NCBI GenBank assembly: GCA_028023455.1
Contig: JAQFVV010000030.1
Span: forward strand, 142,501-206,500
Length of the DNA stretch: 64,000 bases
From: Epiperipatus broadwayi
Lineage: Eukaryota > Onychophora > Udeonychophora > Euonychophora > Peripatidae
Direction of reading: 5' to 3'
Part shown: piece after piece, positions 23,648 to 35,169 of the stretch
Layout of the letters: each line of letters begins with the position of its first letter
How positions within the stretch are numbered: the stretch's first letter is position 1
Made by a program: the position numbers and the translations under genes
The notes under the pieces: model-generated
Told to the model about the DNA's origin: nothing
Databases searched by the model: none
The model's input: the letters and a program-made list of their open reading frames with translations, nothing else

Positions 23648-25631
23648 TTACCCCCACCAAGTTTTTGGGATGAAATTGCCTGGAAACATGATTTCATTCC
23701 ATCAATATAACTTTTATTTTTCATTATTATTATTTTATTCCCATCATTTCTAGAGATGCAGATGAAATAAGTAAGATGAAATATGGAAAGTCAATATGAA
23801 ACCTATATTTTCCAATGCCAGGATGAGCAGATGGGTAAGCATGGACAACCAGAACATAATGCCACATGATATCATGAGAAAATACCTCATTTATAAGCAC
23901 TGCCTCTTCTAATTACCTAGATAGATCATTAACAAAAAGTTGTATCCAGAAAAAACTATAAGGCATTGAGCTAACCCTGCTCGTCTCTTGTGAGTCTTAG
24001 GAGCTATAGATAAGGTCTATTCATGAGACAAAGGCCTATTATTGAGGCATACATGTACACTGCTGGACTACTCTGGGAGATCAACATCTGGGTCTAGACA
24101 GTGCTGAGCATATACTTTGGAGCATCATGACATAATGCATCCAAGCCATCCCACTCAACCATCCATGTACCTCAATATAAAAATGCAACTCACACAACAC
24201 TACATCCCACTCACAAATTTCTTCCACCAGCTACCTAATTTTCCTTATTCAGACCATCAGTTATATCCTGGTTTGGAAGACTGAGGATCATAATCAGTTC
24301 TCCTGTAATACTCTTCTGTATTATGAGGGGAGACCCTTCTGCATCATCTTTTCTTTGAGAGTTTATCATGACAGACATCACTATGATGGCTTGCTTCTCT
24401 ATTTCCATATTGTCTTTGGAGATCCTTGTTACTGTTTGTTCTTCTAATTACATGGGTCTGGTATCGACCATGAACAGCATCTGAGAATTTTCTCCTGTTC
24501 CTCTTCCATTGTGGAACTTCAATTTTAGAAATAAATAAAGATTTATTTTTAGATGGTTCCTCTCCCATAGCAATTATTTTTTTCATTTTTTGTTATTTGT
24601 AAAAATTCTTGTTGCTTAATTTTTTTCACATTTATAAATCCTGAGGTTTCAGATTCCTTTTTGTTTCTATTCCTGTAAAAGCAAGTTTATTTTTAATAAC
24701 TGTCTTTACATTTTTTTTTGCTGTATTCAATATTTGATCTGAATTGATTGAGCTTTTGTTTATGTTTACTATATATGGCTGAGAACTAGCATGCCCTTCT
24801 TTCAGATTTATGGTTTCTCTTTCTACCTCTGTTACTGTTTCAGAGCATACATCATACAATTTTTAAGAAATATTTTTTTCTATATTGGACAGTTCCTTAG
24901 TTATATGAGAATCAAGTTTTTGATTATCTTCAGTTTCATGATTTACTTCTTGTTGAAGATCAGAACATTTTAATTGTGCTTTATTAGATTCATTTAAATC
25001 AGTTTTCATTATTAGTGTCGATTGAGTTGGAATAGTTTCAGGCAATTATTCAGCAATCTTATTTTTTTGAATGTTTTTTTTTTCAATTTTTTAGAATGAG
25101 TTACTTATTTTATATAATTGCAAAAAGTTACATTTTTTGTAAGCTGATTTATAGTTTCTATGATCCATTTCTCTTATTCTTTGGTAAGATACTATGATTT
25201 GTTTTTTATATTCTTCTCTTTGTTCATCTCATTTTCTATTCTCTTCTTCTCTCTGTTTACATTAATCTCTTCATTCTTTCATCATTTCTGTTAGCTGCCT
25301 TTATATGTATGTTTCCTTTGTTCTTTGAGCTTCCATGTTCATAATCTTTTCTTTGTTTTCTGGCTTAGTAAACTTCTCTCTATCCACTCCCATCATTTGG
25401 ATCCAAGTCTTTGTTATGCCTATTTCACCATTTATGCTGTTCATTTTTGTGCTCTTCTTTTTTTTTATTTATTTCCCCCATTTTTGTCCATTTCATATCA
25501 TGCACCATGTGCTTTTCTCATACTCACAGAATCATAATTTACTTTTGCCTTTTCCATATTTCTTTATTTTCTTCTAGCTTTTGTGCGTATGGGCAGGCCA
25601 GCTAGATTAGGCCTCACAATAGAGCAACAAA
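23648..25631 (-). mobile_element. Interior of the long-LTR element
   Basis: Carries one recognisable reading frame on the minus strand (24344-25045). The rest (23648-24340 and 25050-25631) has scattered open stretches but no pol motif. The part next to the right LTR, about 25510-25631, is similar to 48715-48854 in the gypsy-like element. Confidence 0.7.
24344..25045 (-). pseudogene. gag-position reading frame, one frame broken by in-frame stops
   Basis: Three open segments (25045-24863, 24859-24632, 24586-24344) lie in the same frame. They are separated only by single TAA stops at 24863-24865 and 24632-24634, with readable codons between. Together they cover about 234 codons. The first part is acidic and helix-like (LQQEVNHETEDNQKLDSHI). 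The last part is basic (PQWKRNRRKFSDAVHGRYQ, SKKR), as nucleic-acid-binding gag ends often are. No zinc knuckle is visible. A TGA follows at 24344 and more basic text continues beyond it (CRRVSPHNTEEYYRRTD). Position and charge suggest a gag-like protein, but no domain proves it. Confidence 0.45.
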
Positions 25632-26094
25632 TGTAACTGGACAATAAACCACCCACTCTTTGTTGGTTTTACTTCCTGATAATCATATTGCAGTAAGGAA
25701 CTATCAAATGCAGACATCACCCCACCTACAACATTCCTGCTCATCAGAAGGGGCAATGACATAGAGATGGGAAGCCTCTAGAAATTTATGTGTTTGGCTT
25801 TCCAAATGGTGCCACTAGAGTTCCATCTCACTACAACTTTACTTACCATCATCTGGTTATGCTAGACATAGCTCAGGAGGCACAGTATTCTTGTGAGCAT
25901 GATGCAATGAATGAATAGTGATGCAAAATGGAAGTGAACAACTAAAATTATTTTTAATAACAATTTTATTAACAATAATTATTAATAAGTTATTCCAATA
26001 GAGTTCATCATTTGTATCAAGTGAAAGCTCATTTCAGTTCATCTTGTGTGAAGAAGTCAAAAAGCCCTTTTATCAAGTATACATATACATAGGT

Positions 26095-26530
26095 TTTATC
26101 ACTATATTCAGATGTGGTTTATTCAGATATGCATATAAGCCTTTATAAATCATCATCGTTTAATTATTCTGATGTATAGCACTTCCAGGTCTATAGATAT
26201 TTATTATTCAGTCAAACATAGTTGTATATTTTTACATTGATTTTATCATTTTATCCAGATGTGGACTATTCAGGTGAGCATTTAACATTTATAAACATGA
26301 TCATTTAATTATTCTGATATATATCACCTCCAGGTTTATAAATATTTATTATTCAGTCAAACATAGATATACATTTTTGCATATATTTTACCATTTTATC
26401 CAGATGTGGACTATTCAGGTAAGCATTTAAACATTTATATGTCATCGTTTACTTATTCTGATATATAGCTCTTTCAGGTCTATATATATTTATTGTTCAA
26501 TCAAACATAGATGTATATTTTTACCATATT
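26095..26530. repeat. Minisatellite in right LTR: about three units
   Basis: Unit starts at about 26095, 26250 and 26396 (spacings 155 and 146), with the same motifs as 22018-22616. The last unit is cut by a deletion joining ATGTATATTTTTAC directly to CATATTTGTAGAAC. Confidence 0.85.
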
Positions 26531-26660
26531 TGTAGAACATTTATAATTTTGAACATATAACACAAATAAGTTTTCATATTATTTTATTAATTTTCTATTG
26601 TTATCTTATTATAGAATTAATAATTGATAAGTAAAACATTAATTACTATTATAAAATTAA

Positions 26661-26972
26661 ATCAGCATTTATTTTTTATAGCGTCTGTATACAATTGTAA
26701 TCACATTCATATCGGCTTAAAACCAAATTGTGCAAACGCTTTTTACGAGTGTTAAATAATAAATGAATACCCTCTGACCCATACAAGATATAGAATTTAT
26801 GCAGCAATAAAAGGAATCCTTTTATTACTACAACTCAAATATTTATATATGAGCAAATCTGAAGTACTGGCACAGAAGGTGTGACTATAGAACAGTCACT
26901 TTGAATTACTATATATAACTTATGAATGAATGACGCCGATGAAATTTACTAGAATTTACTGAACGTCATTCC
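26661..26972. mobile_element. 312-bp insertion in the right LTR, relative of the 15001-15613 repeat
   Basis: Absent from the left LTR, where the flanks are joined directly. It aligns end to end with unit 1 at 15001-15334: CATTTATTTTDTATAG at the start, GCAAATCTKAAGT, CACTTTRAATTAC, GAATGAATGACG and CGTCATTC at the end. The duplication at the junction is at most 2-3 bp (AA). This makes the 310-bp repeat a mobile unit of unknown class that moved after the LTR element inserted. Confidence 0.8.
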
Positions 26973-27834
26973 AATAATTGAATTATTTTCTAATATTTAT
27001 TTTTAAATAACATTTTCATTTATTGCTGTTTCCCAAAATAATGAGGGCGAGGTCTTGAATTGATTGGCACTAAAGGCTTGGACAGGCACTGGATGTTTCC
27101 TTCATGGTAGTGAATAGATAAAAAACAGAGTAACCACCCTTATTACACTGAATCTCCATGGAGCTGCTTGATAGTTTAATTCACTTTTATAGTAATCTCA
27201 AAATTCATAATAAAAAAATGTTGTCTTTCATGATTTTCAAGTATAGAATAATAATCTATCATCTCTCTCAAAAATAATATTGTCTTTTTTTAATATGATT
27301 TCTCCAATCTATTTATACTTTTCTCTCTATCAAAACAGATTCACCCTAATGTTCCTGCTGAATCCAATTTGTTTGTAGTGTGTTTTCATCCATATTCATG
27401 CCATGAATTCCAGTTCATTGGCTATTCTATTTTGGTAGGATCAGACTGTTTTTACTTATTTGGCTAGGTGTTTTCAAATTTTGAATTAATTTTCTCATGG
27501 TGAAGAAATGTTTTTTAATTATTACTAAATTACTGCATCTTCTGAAATATAGAATGTGCTGAAAGCAGTAAAGAGATTTTTATTTAAATGATTTTTAACT
27601 TTGAATTTATTAATTTTAATAAAAATTTATACTTTTTTTAATTGCAAATATAAATGTATTTACTTTCCTTTTGTTTTCATTATAAAAAAAAAAGATTTTC
27701 TTTAAAATATTTAGTGTAATTATTTTATTTTTTATTTTTGACATATTGCTCATCTGATTTAAATTTAACCTATGTCAATTTAATTTGGGAAGGGGATCTT
27801 TTAAATATTTATGTGAAACAGGGTATCTGTTTCA

Positions 27835-28278
27835 ACATATATATATATATATTTATTGTACCAGTTAACTGCAATCCATCAATTACACACCAAACCGACT
27901 TCAAACCCAGACTGACTCCAAAACTAAATTCAAAACCAAACTGAGTTCAAACCCAAACCCTGCACACAAATGACTGAGGTGTAACAGAATCCATAGTACA
28001 TGGTATTGCCTAACACTAGTTCAGTGGAAACACAGACAACAACTCTGACTAACTTATATATAAAACTGTGCGGTAGATGCTCAGTGTTATATACAATCAA
28101 TACAATATATATATATTCTTGTGTTGTTGATACAGACAGTAATCAAATGATGGTGAAATAACTATTTAAAGAAGAGAGAGACGAAACTAGATTACACAAA
28201 TGTTTAATAATTATTCTTACTATTGGATAAAATTTACATACAATACAACTACTTGTTATATACAATATTACCTTTTTA
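27835..28278. other. Unique-looking sequence with short TA runs
   Basis: A short degenerate AACCAAACTGAGTTCAAACC-like repetition lies at 27890-27960. No gene. Confidence 0.5.
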
Positions 28279-28385
28279 CTTCTAGTCTTTAATGGATATA
28301 TATATATATATATATATATCCATTAAAGACTAGAAGTCCATCAATATATATATATCCCTACACGATATATATATATAATTGATGG
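28279..28385. repeat. Two back-to-back perfect TA-core palindromes
   Basis: 28279-28336: CTTCTAGTCTTTAATGGATA and its exact reverse complement around a TA core. 28337-28385: TCCATCAATATATATAT paired with ATATATATAATTGATGGA around CCCTACACG. The two share a boundary with no spacer, so both could extrude as cruciforms. Confidence 0.93.
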
Positions 28386-29821
28386 ACAACATTGCATTGA
28401 TATTTTGGTTGGCTTTATAACCATTTATCTATGACCGGTGTAGGCAATATCACAAATGATTTCCTTTTTAAATATAATACTAGCATAACATAACAATTAA
28501 TTTGTTTACGTGTTTAATTATGAATGAGAGATATAAGAATCAGAGCAAAATAAAACTTCAAATGTTTTATCCTTATGAGACTAAATTCTTTTATTAAATT
28601 AAGGCCGCCTCGTTGGTTTTAAAACAAATCAAACCATCACGTATTACGGGGATGGGGAATAAGCTATATCTTCCAATATAGGGTGATGGGACTGGCTTCT
28701 ATTTGAGACACATATAATAATCAGAAGTAATAGATTGTGGTGTGTTAACGGAAGACTGGGCAGCTTGCACTTTGGCAAGTCTTTACACCCACAGATGAGG
28801 CTAGAAGAATTTCTCTCTTGTTTAAAATCACAGGTGAGACACCGAATCAAGCTATAGGGAGCAAAAATAGCACTAAACCAGTAACATTGTGAATGAATGC
28901 TCGAAGCAAAATTATAAATATATATATATATAAGACTTTATTTATTCCTCCATACTTTTCCCACATAATCGTCTGACAAAGTAATTTAAAACCACATGGT
29001 AGGCTCAAAGATCATATGTTTAACTATTAATTAATTACACTCTGAATCTCATACCCCCCTCTGACTGTTTGGAAAGTAGTAAACACAATAATGGCTACCC
29101 TTGATTATTATTTCCCCTCTCATATCAGAAAACATGCAATTAAATAGATAAAATTAGTTTTAGATATTAACTACCCGGTGGCATAAAATAAAACATCCTT
29201 AATTAAAACTATAATACATACATCAATTTAAACCAATATATATATATATATATATATAATGAACAAATATTTATTAAAATCGTCATAAACATAAAGACTT
29301 AGCAAATTGTTATTTAAAGACTAGAGTAAAAGTAAATAAAAAAATGGAAAGGGATATGTTTACTTACAGGTTTACTGTATACATTTTATCAAAAAAACAA
29401 AAAAACAAATGATTTAGCAGATTTAGTACAAGATTAAAACCTAATTATATAAGGGACTGACATTAAAAGAAAGTGAAAAGTTCATGTAAAGTCGTTTTAC
29501 AATTCTTTCTTCATCCAGACATGTTCCTTGCAATGATGATTGCTCAGAACATAGGCACGCATTTTGATTTTATTATAATGACATATTGGCTTTTAAAATT
29601 TAGGGTTGGAAACTGGAACTATAGGCACATGAAAGTTGGAAAACTGAAACCACAGTACATGATATCCGGCAGGCTAAGAAGGTTTCATCTGCAGGGCAGG
29701 GATCAGCTTCCTGGACTTAGCCCAACATTATTGAAGCTTACAGTTCACTTCTTAATACTGCACTCTCCACTTTTACTCTGCCACTCTCTTCTTTTGTGGA
29801 GTGGTCAAGAAGAAAAAAAAT
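28386..29821. other. Unassigned moderately GC-richer sequence
   Basis: Includes a 116-codon open frame at 29473-29823 with no recognisable domain, and short TA tracts at 28918-28931 and 29238-29258. Composition at 28600-28850 and 29550-29800 is less AT-rich than the neighbourhood, which could mark an unrecognised element, but I found no ends. Confidence 0.35.
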
Positions 29822-29909
29822 GATGCAATCCAAAATGATGCAATCTGAATGATGCAATCTAACATGATGCAATCTAAAATGATGCAATCTGAATGATGCA
29901 ATCTAAAAT
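29822..29909. repeat. Six-copy tandem repeat, 14-15 bp unit GATGCAATCTAAAAT
   Basis: GATGCAATC begins at 29822, 29837, 29851, 29866, 29881 and 29895. The units alternate between a 15-bp form and a 14-bp form that ends CTGAAT. Confidence 0.96.
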
Positions 29910-30374
29910 GGCCAAAGTTCCCACAATTCTACTGGTTATTTGTCACCTCATTTTGGACTCTGCCTTCCTTGATTTGCTGGCCTCCAGCAATTTTCACTTT
30001 CACTATCCAGTTGGTACATTGAAATGTTTTGTGTTTTTTTTAACTAAATCTGTACAAGTATTAACTATTTAAAATTAAGAATTATTCACGCAATGAAACT
30101 TTCTCTTTTTTCTCTTTAAAATAATCTTATATTGGCATTCAAACCACGCACACACAACAATATATATATTTTACTACTTACAATATTTATATAAGGAATT
30201 TATTTAATTATTTACATAAAATATGACACACACAATTTAAGTTTATGTGGCTTGGATGAACAAAGCCCCATTGCACAAAATAATGGTTTGTACCAAATTT
30301 GCTATACCAAAATCTGAAAACAACAAAACAAAAAAACCATGAAACTAAGATCAATTCCCTGATCGAACTGTTTC

Positions 30375-30386
30375 TATATATATATA

Positions 30387-30479
<93 letters not shown>
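30375..30479. repeat. (TA)n microsatellite, about 52 units
   Basis: Pure TA except for one TTT interruption at 30389-30391. The tyrosine/isoleucine frames on both strands are artefacts of it. Confidence 0.98.
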
Positions 30480-30482
<3 letters not shown>

Positions 30483-31005
30483 TTAGAAGATATCAAATAT
30501 TTCATGTGATTTTTTTGGTTTTTGGTTGAAAATGAAAAATAATATTGAAATTGTAAAGAAAATTTCTTTTACTCTATCCAATATTTTTAATGTCATTTTT
30601 ATTTATTAAATGGAGACAAATTCCATTAGGCTGAATTGAGTTGCCACTGAGTTCAATTGAACAGTTGCTAGTAACATTAACATAAGCCAGGAGATGCTGT
30701 AAATAGAACTGAAACACTTTAACTCTACTTCTTATAACTTTTGTCATTGTCCAGAGCAGATGATTTTACATTTTTTTTATATAAATATCAATTTTACTTT
30801 AAAAGTGATCAATTTCTAAAATAATGGAAGAATAAAGAATTAAACTGTCTGCCCATTCAGTTGAGAGCAGTTTGAAAATTCCAGGAAAAATAAAAGAAGA
30901 AAGACAAAAACCATCAAAATTTGTTATATCGCAATTAAGCTACAAAATATTCCATTACTAAAAATTTAGGATTTCATCTCTATATTTGTGATGAATACAA
31001 ACTCC

Positions 31006-31132
31006 ATGATGTATAAGTTGATATACATTGATCAAGGAATTTTACAAGATCATTTAATTTCTAGCCCATAATGTATAAATTGATATCATATATTGATCAA
31101 GGAATTTTACAAGATCAATTAATTTAATTTCC
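31006..31132. repeat. 62-bp tandem duplication
   Basis: CATRATGTATAARTTGATAT and TTGATCAAGGAATTTTACAA occur in both units (31006 and 31068). Confidence 0.92.
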
Positions 31133-31374
31133 ATGTACTATTAAATAATTAAAATTTAACCTTATTGATTTGGAAAAAAATGTTAGCATTTATTACTCAC
31201 TTGGATTGCAACTGAATTTTGTCAATGGAAGAACAACTCATCATATATCATTGCAAACAAGAATGGAATACCTGTGGTGTATGATGTTGTCTCATTTAAC
31301 TAATTACTGTTTATAAAATAAATTGGACATATGTGTGAATAAAAAAAGAAAGGTATTGAAATAAAAGATCCTTC

Positions 31375-31613
<239 letters not shown>

Positions 31614-31940
31614 TGCCTGACTCTTCTCTACTTCAAGAAGATTAATTTATCTGCATTTAAATCAGTAACAAGGAAACTAGAAGCTACAATGTGAAAGTGG
31701 GGAGAAAAAAAGAGACTTTTCACTTATGTGGTATGATATCTTTGTGTATAATCATTATATATATATATATATGTGTGTGTGTGTGATTTTTTAAAGTCAT
31801 ACAAGTATTAGTTTTCTGCCCAGAGAAATTATTTAGTATAGCATACCCAGAATCCTATCTAATGTAGTTAAAAATCTTGGAAAAAGTATTTATCTACTGA
31901 AGCATAAAATTCTTTCACTGAATAAGATTGCCAACATCTT

Positions 31941-32038
31941 TATATATATATATATGTCATGTGCATTGACTGGGAAGCGAACCTGGGCTAGCTGCATGGA
32001 TGGCAGTCATGCTATCCACTAGGCCACCAACACTTGAC
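31941..32038 (-). mobile_element. tRNA-Gly-like SINE with (TA)n tail and 12-bp target-site duplication
   Basis: On the minus strand: acceptor-like stem GTGTTGG pairing with TCAATGC, A box TGGCCTAGTGG, B box GGTTCGCTTCC, then CACATGACA and a (TA)n tail (31941-31955). The body resembles a tRNA-Gly in the acceptor, A-box and B-box parts, but the anticodon arm is altered. TGCCAACATCTT occurs exactly on both sides (31929-31940 and 32039-32050), which shows retroposition. The TA tail contrasts with the poly(A) tail of the relative at 1966-2073. Confidence 0.88.
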
Positions 32039-32290
32039 TGCCAACATCTTGATAATATCACATTCACCTTTATCAAAACTAAGGTTGTAATGAAAAACTA
32101 CTGTATCTCAAGTAATAATCTAAACTTTTTTGTCATAATATTACATGCACACAGCATGAACGTTAATTTTTACTACTAATTTTATTATAAATTATCTCTA
32201 GTTTAAAATCTAGATTTAATCTTCAAATTTAGGCATATATAACATCAGTAAAATATGCAGTAATATTATATGTTCATTATAATAAATAAA

Positions 32291-32291
<1 letters not shown>

Positions 32292-32350
<59 letters not shown>

Positions 32351-32376
32351 CATCATCATCATCATCATCTTCATCA
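32292..32376. repeat. Compound (ATT)n-(CAT)n microsatellite
   Basis: About 20 ATT units pass directly into about 7 CAT units. The same compound order is seen at 33015-33071. Confidence 0.97.
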
Positions 32377-33010
32377 ACTGGGAGAGGACAGAAATCAGCG
32401 CAACTTATTTTCTGACAAATTTAGTGTAATAAAAGCTAATATTAATTTCATATAGATTTTTTAACAATTATTATTGATATTTGATCACAATAAGAATACA
32501 ATATACAATGGCAATATTAATCAAAAACTAATTATTATAAGAGTTATATTTTTTTTTAAATCATAATAATTAAAAAACAGTATATATTTTTATTTTTATT
32601 AGATAATTGCAAATAAGTTTTTCAATTATCTGTTAAGAAATTATCCAATTCTTATGCCTAAAATTATATACCTAATATGATATATACCTCAATAAAAACA
32701 GTTCCAGATATAATTGCATATAAATTATGTGTATATTGTTACATTTTTTTTATTTCTCATTATCAAACTCACTCCACTAACAACTTTGACATCATCATCT
32801 CAGATAAATACTGGAAAGATGACAAACGAATTAATTTTTATTCTCAATTTTAACTTGGATCGTAATGATTATTTGTTTTGCTTTCATAATCTCAGTAAAA
32901 AGCAGCACCAATAATATTTGTTAAACAAATTGAGATTGCCAATTTTTTTCTGTACCTAATCAAGTAGCGCTGAGTAAATAAATAATAAAAAAGAACAAAT
33001 ATATCATTTG

Positions 33011-33014
<4 letters not shown>

Positions 33015-33053
<39 letters not shown>

Positions 33054-33071
33054 CATCATCATCATCATCAT
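33015..33071. repeat. Compound (ATT)n-(CAT)n microsatellite
   Basis: About 13 ATT units followed by about 6 CAT units. Confidence 0.97.
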
Positions 33072-33780
33072 TTTGATTATTATTATTAAAATGACATTAT
33101 AGAAAAAGTGTATTAAAAGTGAACTATAATTATATTTATTCTTTACATTATATATTTAAAATGTGTCAACTATAGTAAAATTAAGCAGTTAGAGAATGAT
33201 TATTAATGATAATCTTTACATTTTTAAAAAAATTATAAAAGAAAAGAAAAACATAAATCAATTAAATATATATATTTTTAACTTTTAAAATTGATGTGTA
33301 TTAACACATATTAAAACCCGGCTGTGTTTCCACTTAGTTTTCGTATATTATTTTATTTTATTTTATTAATAATTTATTGCCAGTTATTCTTTTTTTTTCA
33401 TTTCTTTGATATTTATGTTTATATGTATAAACAGAATTTTTTCATTTATTTTATGTTGCATTTGAATACGCTTTTTTTTTTTTTGAAATTTTTTTATTTT
33501 ATTTATGTTTTAATTTAATACATCAATATTTCACCTGTAGATGTCAGTAATCGACATACCTTGAACTTCTGATAGTGAAAAAAAAAAATACATGAAATTT
33601 CATAAATGTTTAAATTATTTTGCAAACTTTTTATTACCTTTTACATTCAATTAGTTCAGTTTTCAGTATTGCTGACACTGATAATAATTATTTTTCAATC
33701 TGGATAGAGAGTGAAATTTATTGGGATAGTTTGAAGTATTTAACGTGACTATATCTATTTCAGCATACCAATTATTTATC

Positions 33781-34062
33781 AGTGACATTCATGTATGAAT
33801 CGCTGATCTCATAACGATGAAGAGAGGCACCTCAGAAACTTTTCTGGAAATCAAAACTTTCCATAGCTATCAAAGCAACGCTGTATTATTACCAAGATAA
33901 CGACAAAATATCTCAGAAACCTTTCCAAAATTGGCAACACTTAATCTAGTCAATCGATTTACTTATTATGTACCATGAGGCCAAAATCAGCCACTCTTAA
34001 GATGACGACGATGAGGCAAAGCCTCAAAACTTGCTCAGAAATAGCAATTTTCTGTTAATAAC
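33781..34062 (+). repeat. Three degenerate units with an ACGATGA...CTCAGAAAC pattern
   Basis: Unit cores: ATAACGATGAAGAGAGGCAC followed by CTCAGAAAC (about 33811-33839), ATAACGACAAAATATCTCAG followed by AAAC (about 33898-33920), and GACGATGAGGC-AAA-GCCTC followed by AAAACTTGC (about 34006-34033). The third has a perfect 5-bp hairpin GAGGC/GCCTC. The layout recalls the stem II region of hammerhead ribozymes (GATGA, stem, GAAAC), but the CTGATGA box is not intact in any unit. Treated as a decayed dispersed repeat. Confidence 0.4.
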
Positions 34063-34124
34063 TAAAGTATACAATACAATGTATCTAATATAATGTATGT
34101 TAAGATGTGACACTTGTATTTTCC

Positions 34125-34295
<171 letters not shown>

Positions 34296-34660
34296 TATTA
34301 ATGAAAGAATATCTAAAATAAATGTTGTTCGAGAATAAAATAAGTAAGAAAGCTATAAAAACGGTTTACTAACATAATTTAATTAATCTGATTAGATTCA
34401 TCTTTTGCACTGTTTTTAAATAGTGAATCAAAAAGATGACGAAAAATGTTTTCCTTACTTGAATTACTTTAGAATATTGTTATTATTCATTTACAATGCT
34501 AGTAAAGTAGTCAAAGAGTAATCATATGTATTTAATGTTGATGTATTTTACCCTCAGTGTAAAAATGTTAAAACTAAAAGTTAAGTTGTACTTAAATCAT
34601 TTAGAAAAAATGAATGTAAGCAAAATAAAATTATTAAGCAAAATTTATGTTACTATATTA

Positions 34661-34877
34661 TTAAAACGGGCAAAACTCACTATATATATTGCCACACACA
34701 GCATGCTAGAGTAATCAATGGATGCCAGAAGGCTTGTGCATAAAATCCCCATCTAGTGCCTACTCATCCAATATCCCCAGACTAGTTGGGGATTTTATGC
34801 ACAAGCCTTCTGGCATCCATTTATTACTCTAGCTTTCTGTGTGTGGCAATATATATAGTGAGTTTTGTCTGTTTTAA
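34661..34877. mobile_element. Foldback MITE with arms of about 90 bp
   Basis: The left arm 34661-34757 and right arm 34791-34877 are reverse complements with few mismatches: CAAAACTCACTATATATATT, GGATGCCAGAAGGCTTGTGC and ATAAAATCCCC on the left, with their complements on the right. Spacer 33 bp. The outer ends read TTAAAAC...GTTTTAA, so a TTAA target is possible but cannot be separated from the symmetry of the arms. No coding capacity. Confidence 0.92.
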
Positions 34878-35169
34878 CAACAGTTATACACAAGCATAAG
34901 AGGAGGTGGTTATGTGATGTTTATTTCTATATTATGGAATAGTTTTTATTGTAGTATTACAATGAAATCGTTAATTTTTTTCTAGAATTAAATGTAACTC
35001 TAAACAGCTGCATCAATTGCTAATTTGTCCACACTGAAACATTAGTGATGACATTTAAATATTTTGTATACAAATATCAGAAGGTTAATTTCCTTCTCAG
35101 TAAATGCATATACATCCAGCACTAAACTATTAATTTCATACATTTTAATTAAAGCTAAAATGCAAGGAT

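Larger units (their letters stand above)
21538..27834 (-). mobile_element. LTR retrotransposon with very long LTRs and a short interior without visible pol
   Basis: Two direct repeats of about 2.1 kb (21538-23647) and 2.2 kb (25632-27834) bracket a 1984-bp interior. Orientation is inferred from the minus strand: the LTR begins TGAAAYAGATAC and ends GTTACA, and a purine-rich stretch (GGTGGGGG) sits where a polypurine tract should be, next to the left LTR. The sequence flanking the LTR inside the element (GAGGCCTRATCTAGCTRRCCTG) is shared with the gypsy-like element at 44270-50100, so the two are related. No protease, RT or integrase motif was found between the LTRs. It is either a non-autonomous form or an internally deleted copy. 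Confidence 0.8.
25632..27834 (-). repeat. Right (5') LTR, about 2.2 kb
   Basis: The left edge is TGTAAC at 25632. The right edge is a small hairpin, TGAAACAG-GGTAT-CTGTTTCA (27813-27833). It differs from the left LTR by one fewer minisatellite unit and by a 312-bp insertion at 26661-26972. Confidence 0.82.

Noticed and set aside
21538-27834. Plain segmental duplication of about 2.1 kb instead of an LTR pair
   Set aside because: The TG...CA ends, the purine-rich tract beside one copy and the shared internal flank with a gypsy-like element favour LTRs. A simple duplication cannot be fully excluded without target-site evidence, which the TA-rich flanks hide.
29473-29823. 116-codon open frame as a gene
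   Set aside because: No domain or splice context, and its end runs into an A-run just before a tandem repeat. Kept only as unassigned sequence.
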